NCBI GenBank assembly: GCA_947585525.1
Contig: CANPXA010000017.1
Span: forward strand, 1 to 15,838
DNA: 15,838 nucleotides
Origin: an uncultured Akkermansia sp.
Lineage (GTDB): Bacteria; Verrucomicrobiota; Verrucomicrobiia; Verrucomicrobiales; Akkermansiaceae
Direction: 5' to 3'
Shown here: in pieces, positions 1-5,765 of the stretch
Layout: each line of letters starts with the position of its first letter
Position numbering within the stretch: the stretch's first letter is position 1
Translations under genes and position numbers: made by a program
The notes under the pieces: generated by a model
Told to the model about the DNA's origin: nothing
Database searches by the model: none
The model's input: the letters and a program-made list of their open reading frames with translations, nothing else

Positions 1-187
1 TAAGCCCCAGCTTAATATCCCCCTTCCTCACCATCCCCGCATAATACCCCCCTCCCGCATTATACACACACGCATCCCCCACAAATACTCCCTTCACCTC
101 CGCCGGCGCCCTCACCGCCTCCTCCTCCGCCCCATCCAGCTGATTCTGCGCCGCCGCCCGGTACTCCTCATCCCTCACCGCACCCAC
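1..187 (-). CDS. Possible partial protein-coding gene leaving the left edge (unknown)
   Basis: I do not recognise this protein. Read on the minus strand, one frame is open from about base 367 down to base 1. Its section below base 230 is made almost wholly of codons ending in G (GCG, GAG, GTG, GGG, AGG). The translation looks protein-like, with stretches such as RDEEYRAAAQNQLDGAEEEA followed by a glycine/tyrosine-rich part (GVFVGDACVYNAGGGYYAG). No ATG exists until codon 52 from the proposed start. I placed the start at a GTG (185-187) because GGAGG lies five bases before it and a minus-strand promoter-like pair lies further upstream. The G-ending codon habit differs from the C/T-ending codons of the genes to the right, so this could be acquired DNA, a gene remnant or a chance open frame. 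It would be the N-terminal end of a gene that continues outside the window. Confidence 0.3.
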   Translation of the reverse strand, partial: MGAVRDEEYRAAAQNQLDGAEEEAVRAPAEVKGVFVGDACVYNAGGGYYAGMVRKGDIKLGL

Positions 188-248
188 ACTCTCCTCCCCC
201 CTCCCCCTCTCATGCCCCTCAGGCGTACAATTCGGGGATATGAGGATT

Positions 249-276
249 TTTTTACGGGATGAACGTGATTTTTCAA
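249..276 (-). promoter_or_regulatory. Possible divergent sigma70-like promoter
   Basis: On the minus strand, TTGAAA (+ strand 271-276) and TAAAAA (+ strand 249-254) are separated by 16 bases. The match is 5/6 to the -35 and 4/6 to the -10 consensus. It would start a transcript near base 242 that reads leftwards into the doubtful ORF at 187-1. The A/T run inside the -10 element makes chance similarity easy, so this is tentative. Confidence 0.3.
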
Positions 277-285
277 ACTGTGAGA

Positions 286-314
286 TTGACGGAGCGCAAT
301 AATTTGTGTAGAAT
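286..314 (+). promoter_or_regulatory. Sigma70-like promoter of the secretion cluster
   Basis: TTGACG (286-291) and TAGAAT (309-314) each match the sigma70 consensus at 5 of 6 positions and are separated by the ideal 17 bases. The predicted transcription start is about 320-321. This makes an ATG at 317 upstream of the RNA start, so the first gene begins either leaderless at the ATG at 320 or at a downstream codon. It probably drives the two ATPase genes, gspF and gspG, because no comparable promoter is seen in the short gaps between those genes. Confidence 0.7.
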
Positions 315-388
315 CGATGATGCGCGGAGAAACACGAGTGTACTCCAGAGCGCAGAATAGTAAACGCATCAAATCACCCAGACTTGCC

Positions 389-2011
389 GTGTACTCTAAC
401 GAACAATATCTACTGGAACTCTTGGTTGAGGCCGGCGCGCTGGATGCCGCCATGGTCGAAAATGTGCGGGCTGAACTCGGACCGGCCGACAGCGTGATTG
501 ACTACTTGGTGCAGAACAATATGCTCACCAAGGATTATGTTGCCCAAGTGGCAGCAAACAGCTCCGGTCTCGAATTTGTGGATCTCTCTTCATTTAGCCC
601 GGATCCCTCCATCCTCGCCCAAGTGAAAGACGACTTGGCTCGGCGTCTGCGCTTCCTTCCGCTGGGAGATGACGGTTTCTCCCTGCAGGTTGCCATTGCA
701 GATCCTTTTGACATGGAAACCATGGACAGCCTGCCTCAATTCATCGGCAGAGACGTCTCTTTCTTCGTGGCGGCGGAGGATGCTCTTGACAAGGCTATCG
801 CTAAATTCTACCCGGAAAAACAGACCGGAAAGCAAGCAGAAGAATCTCCTATCATTGAACTTATCGACAATATGTTCAATGAGGCTCACAGCATGCGCGC
901 GTCTGATATTCATATCGAGCCGATGGAAGACCGGGTTCGCTTCCGTTACCGCGTGGATGGTAGGCTCATTGAAGTGGCTAATCATCCCAAGAAGCTACTA
1001 GGATCGATGGTGGCTCGCATCAAAGTGATGAGCACGACCATGAGTATCGCGGAGAAACGTATCCCCCAAGACGGTCGTATCGAGTTGGATCTCAAGAGCG
1101 GCGCCCACATCGACCTCCGTGTCAGTACAGTACCGTCCAACCATGGTGAGTCGGTGGTCATGCGTATTTTGGATAAATCCGCTCTCCAGCTTGGTCTGCC
1201 GCAACTCGGATTCCTCTCGGATGACGAGGCGACCTTCGATCGTCTGGTGACCCTGCCGGACGGGGTCATCCTTGTCACGGGGCCAACCGGCTCCGGCAAG
1301 ACGACGACTCTGTACGCGTGCTTGAACCACTTGAACCGACCGGACAAGAAAATCATCACTGCGGAAGACCCGGTGGAATATGAGATGCCCGGCATCAATC
1401 AGGTTATGATTCGATCTGATATCGGGATGACGTTTGCCTCCGCTTTGAGAGCCATGCTCCGTCAGGCCCCCAACATCATCATGATCGGTGAGATTCGCGA
1501 TGGAGAAACTGCCAGCATTGCCATCCAAGCTGCCATGACGGGTCACCTCGTGCTCTCCACGCTACATACGAATGATGCGCCCTCCTCCATAGCTCGTCTG
1601 GAAGACATGGGGGTGGATCGCTTCCTCATAGCCTCGGCCGTGCGAGCCATCATGGCACAGCGTCTCTGTCGGTGCCTCTGCGAAAACTGCAAACAAGACG
1701 GCAAGCTGACGCCGAAACAGGCGACCATGCTGGGCATTGAACCGGATCGCATCGTAAAGGTGCCCCATCCGGGTGGCTGTGACAAATGTCGCGGACGCGG
1801 TATGCGCGGGCGAATGGGTATCTTCGAGATATTCCAGGTGGACGACAACACGCGCGAACTCATCAACTCCAACCTCTCCTCTGCGGAACTTCGTCGCCGA
1901 GCTCGAGAGCTCGGGATGCGCACCCTTCGCGAAGACGGCATTCGCAAGGTCCTCGCGGGGCGTACTTCCGCCGAAGAAGTTATCCATGTTACCACAGGCG
2001 ACGCCAGCTAA
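389..2011 (+). CDS. gspE: Type II secretion/type IV pilus assembly ATPase GspE/PilB (first of two paralogs)
   Basis: Cytoplasmic hexameric ATPase that powers pseudopilus or pilus assembly by driving the GspF/PilC platform. Using a 540-residue product, the N-terminal GspE_N-like domain spans about 1-145. The catalytic domain carries Walker A GPTGSGKT (298-305), an Asp box TAEDPVEY (324-331), Walker B IIMIGEIRD (363-371, Glu368) and a His box ending STLHTND (about 390-396). A tetracysteine zinc site has CxxC pairs at 431/434 and 464/467. The usual LRQDPD before Walker B reads LRQAPN here. The frame also opens with ATGs at 317 and 320, but 317 lies just after the -10 box, codons 317-388 are unlike the rest (AGA, CGA, ACA, AGT), and the paralog's N-terminus aligns with the GTG at 389. 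A leaderless start at 320 is the alternative. Family assignment is firm; the start is not, nor is T2SS versus T4P. Confidence 0.93.
   Translation: MYSNEQYLLELLVEAGALDAAMVENVRAELGPADSVIDYLVQNNMLTKDYVAQVAANSSGLEFVDLSSFSPDPSILAQVKDDLARRLRFLPLGDDGFSLQVAIADPFDMETMDSLPQFIGRDVSFFVAAEDALDKAIAKFYPEKQTGKQAEESPIIELIDNMFNEAHSMRASDIHIEPMEDRVRFRYRVDGRLIEVANHPKKLLGSMVARIKVMSTTMSIAEKRIPQDGRIELDLKSGAHIDLRVSTVPSNHGESVVMRILDKSALQLGLPQLGFLSDDEATFDRLVTLPDGVILVTGPTGSGKTTTLYACLNHLNRPDKKIITAEDPVEYEMPGINQVMIRSDIGMTFASALRAMLRQAPNIIMIGEIRDGETASIAIQAAMTGHLVLSTLHTNDAPSSIARLEDMGVDRFLIASAVRAIMAQRLCRCLCENCKQDGKLTPKQATMLGIEPDRIVKVPHPGGCDKCRGRGMRGRMGIFEIFQVDDNTRELINSNLSSAELRRRARELGMRTLREDGIRKVLAGRTSAEEVIHVTTGDAS
1907..1932 (+). 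repeat. 26-bp tract identical to 3631-3656 (tandem ATPase paralogs)
   Basis: The 26 bases at 1907-1932 in the first ATPase gene are identical to 3631-3656 in the second. Both encode ELGMRTLRE near the C-terminus. A second shared tract of 17 bases lies at the Walker A motif (1274-1290 and 2992-3008). Such perfect stretches within otherwise diverged paralogs mark a tandem duplication and could be sites of gene conversion. Confidence 0.7.
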
Positions 2012-2052
2012 CCCCACCCACCCTACCTCTCAACACCTTACCTTCTCTCATT

Positions 2053-3720
2053 ATGGATAACCAACTGGCTCTCGACGTATTTATCAATGCGGGACTCATG
2101 GATCGTTCCATGGCCAAGGATGTCCTGGAGGAAATGTCCAACAGCGGCAAGGAACTCTGGGAAACTATGCTTGACTTCGGTATCATCCCCTCCCCGGAGG
2201 ATTTCTGGAACGTTATCGCTACCGAGGTCGGCGCCCAGTATATTTCACTGGAAGGATTCACTCCCTCCCCGGATGTGCTCGCGATGATACCCGCGCCCCA
2301 AGCGCGTCTGCACGGGGCTCTCCCCATTGAATACCGCGAGGGTGAGGGTCTCTACGTGTGCTTGGAAGACCCTCTCAACCCTCAGACCGTGGACGACCTG
2401 CGCATCGTGACCGGCAAGGATATCTACCTTTACGTCGCAGCAGATTACGAAGTGCGAGCCCGCATCGCGGACTATTACGGCGGCGCGGAAGCTGCCATGG
2501 GCGATCTCATGCAAGACCTTGCGGACATGAGCGTCAGCAGCGCCGATGGCACGGAGGAGGCCAACGCTGTACCCATCGTCAAATTCGTCAATCTTGTCAT
2601 CACCCAAGCCATCAAAGAAAAGGCTTCGGATATCCACCTCGAACCCTTTGAACACGAGTTCAAGATCCGCTACCGTGTCGATGGCGCTCTCTATGAAATG
2701 GCTCCTCCTCCCATTCACCTGGCTACCCCGATCATCTCCCGTGTGAAAGTGATGGCCGGCATGAATATAGCCGAGCGACGTGTTCCTCAGGACGGACGTA
2801 TCATGATGCGTGTCGGAGAAAACAGCGTGGATATGCGTGTAAACTCCCTGCCTACTCAACACGGCGAGTCTGTGGTGATGCGCGTACTGGACCGCAACAA
2901 TGTCAGTCTGGATCTTAACAACCTCAATCTTTCGCCTTCCCTGCACGAATATATCCTGGATACGGTCAATATGCCTAATGGCATCTTCCTCGTCACGGGG
3001 CCAACCGGTTCCGGAAAAACGACGACACTGTACGCCGCTCTGCGAGAAATTAACACCGAGGATACTAAGATCCTCACTGCCGAAGATCCTGTGGAATACG
3101 ATATCGACGGCATTGTACAGGTTCCCATCAACGAGGGTATCGGTGTGACCTTCCCGAGAGTTCTCCGCGCCTTCCTGCGTCAAGATCCCGATCGCATCCT
3201 CGTGGGTGAAATTCGAGATAAGGATACGGCCCAGATAGCCATTCAGGCAGCGTTGACAGGTCACTTGGTACTCTCCACGCTGCACACGAATGATGCCGCC
3301 GGCGCCGTGACACGATTTATCGACATGGGTGTGCAGCCCTTCTTGCTGGCTGCAACGCTGCTGGGTGTGCTCGCTCAGCGACTCGTCCGCACGATTTGTC
3401 CTTACTGCAAGGTGCCGTATACTCCCTCCCGAAGCCTGCTCAACCAACTTGGCATCAGCCCAGAGTTGCTCGCCAGCCAGCAATTTTTCACCGGTTCCCG
3501 TTGCGATAAGTGCGGCAACACCGGCTACAGAGGGCGCAAGGGCATCCACGAACTCCTTCACGCCTCCGATCCCATCAAAGATCTCATCACGAAGAACGTA
3601 CCTTCTGTCACGCTCAAAGCAAAAGCTATTGAGCTCGGGATGCGCACCCTTCGCGAGGATGGTATTCAAAACATCTTCGATGGTCACACCACCATTGAAG
3701 AAGTTCTGCGTTATACCTAA
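2053..3720 (+). CDS. gspE: Type II secretion/type IV pilus assembly ATPase GspE/PilB (second paralog)
   Basis: A second complete assembly ATPase (555 residues) lies 41 bases after the first. The frame is open from 1786, inside the first gene, but I start at the ATG at 2053, where the sequence MDNQLALDVFINAG aligns with the start of the paralog. The N-terminal domain covers about 1-140. It has Walker A GPTGSGKT (316-323), Asp box TAEDPVEY (343-350), the canonical FLRQDPD before Walker B ILVGEIRD (382-389), and a His box TGHLVLSTLHTND (402-414). Zinc-site CxxC pairs are at 449/452 and 484/487. All catalytic motifs are canonical, unlike the first copy. The gene is preceded by a pyrimidine-rich leader with no Shine-Dalgarno site. 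The absence of a retraction-type (PilT) architecture suggests two assembly ATPases rather than an extension/retraction pair. Confidence 0.95.
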   Translation: MDNQLALDVFINAGLMDRSMAKDVLEEMSNSGKELWETMLDFGIIPSPEDFWNVIATEVGAQYISLEGFTPSPDVLAMIPAPQARLHGALPIEYREGEGLYVCLEDPLNPQTVDDLRIVTGKDIYLYVAADYEVRARIADYYGGAEAAMGDLMQDLADMSVSSADGTEEANAVPIVKFVNLVITQAIKEKASDIHLEPFEHEFKIRYRVDGALYEMAPPPIHLATPIISRVKVMAGMNIAERRVPQDGRIMMRVGENSVDMRVNSLPTQHGESVVMRVLDRNNVSLDLNNLNLSPSLHEYILDTVNMPNGIFLVTGPTGSGKTTTLYAALREINTEDTKILTAEDPVEYDIDGIVQVPINEGIGVTFPRVLRAFLRQDPDRILVGEIRDKDTAQIAIQAALTGHLVLSTLHTNDAAGAVTRFIDMGVQPFLLAATLLGVLAQRLVRTICPYCKVPYTPSRSLLNQLGISPELLASQQFFTGSRCDKCGNTGYRGRKGIHELLHASDPIKDLITKNVPSVTLKAKAIELGMRTLREDGIQNIFDGHTTIEEVLRYT

Positions 3721-3764
3721 TCTTTCCCCTACATAGTCACTCCTTTCTTACCCGATCCTCACAT

Positions 3765-5054
3765 ATGCCTAACTTTAAGTACACAGCTCTGGACCAGAAC
3801 GGCGCAGAAAAGACCGGCGTCGTCACAGCCGATAATAAAATAGCCGCCATGGAAATGGTGCGAGCTCAAGGACTCCTCGTCCGTGAATGCGAGGAGGCTA
3901 ACGCTGCAGCGGCCTCGGCTAAAACTTCCTCTTCCGGTGACCCCAAACAGAAAAAAGGCAAGGGGAAGCAAGCGAAGACCAAAGGGAAAGCGGGTGGTGG
4001 CGTCAAACAGCGCGAGCTCATGATTTTCACCCGTCAGCTCGCCACACTTATCGATGCCGGTCTCCCCTTGTTGCAAAGCCTTCAGGTTCTCAACAAGCAG
4101 GAGCCGAACCCCAATCTGCGCTCCACGATAGGCGCCTTGGGTGATGCGGTGCAGGGAGGTTCCACTTTCTCTGATGCCCTCTCCTCCTACCCCAAACTCT
4201 TCGACCGACTCTTCGTCAACATGGTCAAGGCCGGTGAGATCGGCGGTGTACTGGAAGTCGTGCTCAAACGTCTCGCCGAATACCAAGAAAAGGCAGGCAA
4301 GCTTCGTGGAAAGATCGTATCTGCCATGATCTACCCCATGATCATCATGGTGATTGCCGTCGGCATCCTCACCTTCCTGATGTTGGTCATCGTGCCGAAA
4401 TTCAAATCAATGTTTGAGGGACAGAATATGGAGTTGCCCGCCTTTTCAAAATTTGTCTTTGACTTCTCGGACAACTGCATGGCGGACTCCATCATCCCCA
4501 TTGTGCCGAACGCTCTGGTTGGGATAGGACTCATCGTCCTGCTTTGCATCTTTGTCTCTTTCTGGAGACGCACTCCCAAGGGTGGTCGAATCGTGGATTC
4601 TATCCTACTCAAAATACCCAAGTTGGGACACCTCAATCAAGTCAACGCCGTTGCCCGCTTCTCTCGCACCTTCGGTACGTTGGTGTCCTCCGGTGTGCCT
4701 ATTCTTCAGGCTCTCAACATCACTCGAGACACCTCCGGCAATGTTATTGTGGCGGACGCTATCACCAAAATTCACGATGCTGTCCGGGAAGGCGAATCCA
4801 TCGTTACCCCTATGTCCACCACGCCTATCTTCCCTCCCATGGTCCTCTCGATGGTTGATGTCGGTGAAGAAACCGGGCGGTTGCCGGATATGCTGATGCG
4901 GGTGGCGGAGGTTTATGACGAGGAGGTGGACAACTCCGTCTCCGCTCTGACGGCGATGCTGGAGCCCCTTATGATTGTGTGCTTAGCTCTGGTCGTGGGC
5001 AGCATTGTACTTGCGATGTTCCTGCCGATGATGGAGGTGATCAAAAACGTGTGA
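3765..5054 (+). CDS. gspF: Inner-membrane platform protein GspF/PilC
   Basis: Polytopic inner-membrane protein that couples the assembly ATPase to pseudopilin extraction. The 429 residues begin with the typical NFKYTALDQNGAEKTG (3-18). The two repeated GspF domains start at about 87 (MIFTRQLATLIDAGLPLLQS) and 297 (ARFSRTFGTLVSSGVPILQA). Each ends with the family motif MVKAGEIGG (153-161) or MVDVGEETG (363-371). Hydrophobic segments lie at about 187-210, 249-266 and 402-421. An unusual linker at 43-80 is almost entirely Ala, Lys, Gly, Ser and Thr. The gene follows the second ATPase by 44 pyrimidine-rich bases and precedes the pseudopilin by seven bases, so they are probably one transcript. Length and domain order are normal for the family apart from the linker. 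Confidence 0.95.
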   Translation: MPNFKYTALDQNGAEKTGVVTADNKIAAMEMVRAQGLLVRECEEANAAAASAKTSSSGDPKQKKGKGKQAKTKGKAGGGVKQRELMIFTRQLATLIDAGLPLLQSLQVLNKQEPNPNLRSTIGALGDAVQGGSTFSDALSSYPKLFDRLFVNMVKAGEIGGVLEVVLKRLAEYQEKAGKLRGKIVSAMIYPMIIMVIAVGILTFLMLVIVPKFKSMFEGQNMELPAFSKFVFDFSDNCMADSIIPIVPNALVGIGLIVLLCIFVSFWRRTPKGGRIVDSILLKIPKLGHLNQVNAVARFSRTFGTLVSSGVPILQALNITRDTSGNVIVADAITKIHDAVREGESIVTPMSTTPIFPPMVLSMVDVGEETGRLPDMLMRVAEVYDEEVDNSVSALTAMLEPLMIVCLALVVGSIVLAMFLPMMEVIKNV

Positions 5055-5061
5055 CGGACGC

Positions 5062-5709
5062 ATGAAGACGGAAAGAGCGAAAAAAGGGAATATTTCCGCG
5101 GGCTTCACTTTGGTGGAGGTGTTTGTTGTCATGGCTATCCTCGCTATTCTGGCGACAATGGGGTGGCAAGCTTCCGGGTTGATCAATAACCGACAGATGA
5201 ATAAAACTGCCGAATTGCAGGTGTCACAAATGGAAGTCGGCATGAACGCCTATCGCATTGACAACGGGGAGGAACTCCCGGCCGGAGATGGGGACGTCTG
5301 GAGCTCCCACGTGCTCTACACGACCCTCAACTGCGACGCGGACGGAGACGGAAATCCGGATACAGATCCCAAAACTCAAGAGGTGCGTGAACCGTACTGC
5401 GATGGTATCACTCCTATCGCCGACATCAAGAATCAGAGTGAGGTTCTCAATGGCATTCCCGCCATCAAGATGTCACTTAAACCCAAAGGAGCCCCCAAGA
5501 AAAAAAAGCTCTTTGTGTTACTCGATCCCTGGGGTACGCCGTACCGTTACCGCATGGGCTACGAAATGAGAGATGAAAAAGGCAAAACCGGCAAGGGAGT
5601 CAACCCGGATTTTGATATTTTCTCTCTCGGGGTAGACGCCTCCGGAAACGGTCTTTCAAATGAGGGCAAAAACGAGGACAACATCTCCAATATACGATCC
5701 TGGCGCTGA
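5062..5709 (+). CDS. gspG: Type II secretion major pseudopilin GspG-like prepilin
   Basis: Class III prepilin that builds the pseudopilus. The 215-residue product has a short positive leader (1-14) ending in Gly. The processing site is G14|FTLVE, with the conserved Glu at +5 (Glu19) and a hydrophobic helix (about 15-36). The C-terminal part has GspG hallmarks: LLDPWGTPYRYR (153-164) and FDIFSLGVDASGNG (184-197), ending NISNIRSW, the region that binds calcium in characterised GspG proteins. A loop at 90-103 adds an Asp-rich DADGDGNPDTD segment resembling calcium-binding loops, flanked by Cys91 and Cys113, which could form a disulfide. It is longer than typical GspG (about 140-150 residues) because of this middle insertion. 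The GspF stop is seven bases upstream. Cleavage would need a prepilin peptidase encoded elsewhere. Confidence 0.9.
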   Translation: MKTERAKKGNISAGFTLVEVFVVMAILAILATMGWQASGLINNRQMNKTAELQVSQMEVGMNAYRIDNGEELPAGDGDVWSSHVLYTTLNCDADGDGNPDTDPKTQEVREPYCDGITPIADIKNQSEVLNGIPAIKMSLKPKGAPKKKKLFVLLDPWGTPYRYRMGYEMRDEKGKTGKGVNPDFDIFSLGVDASGNGLSNEGKNEDNISNIRSWR

Positions 5710-5765
5710 GTCCCCTCGTTCCTCTTCATCTTCATCCGTACATTTCCTCAAATACCTCCATTCCT

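Noticed and set aside
1..240. C-rich tract as a possible repeat or CRISPR-like array
   Set aside because: There are runs of CCCCC and CTCCTC, but no repeat unit recurs at regular spacing. A coding or composition explanation on the minus strand fits better.
1786..2052. N-terminal extension of the second ATPase overlapping the first gene
   Set aside because: The extension reads Arg/Pro/His-rich nonsense, and the ATG at 2053 aligns with the N-terminus of the paralog.
2245..3687. Long 480-residue open frame on the minus strand opposite the second ATPase gene
   Set aside because: It is the antisense shadow of a strongly conserved gene. Its translation is rich in His, Val and Arg without motifs, and its length follows from the codon bias of the real gene.
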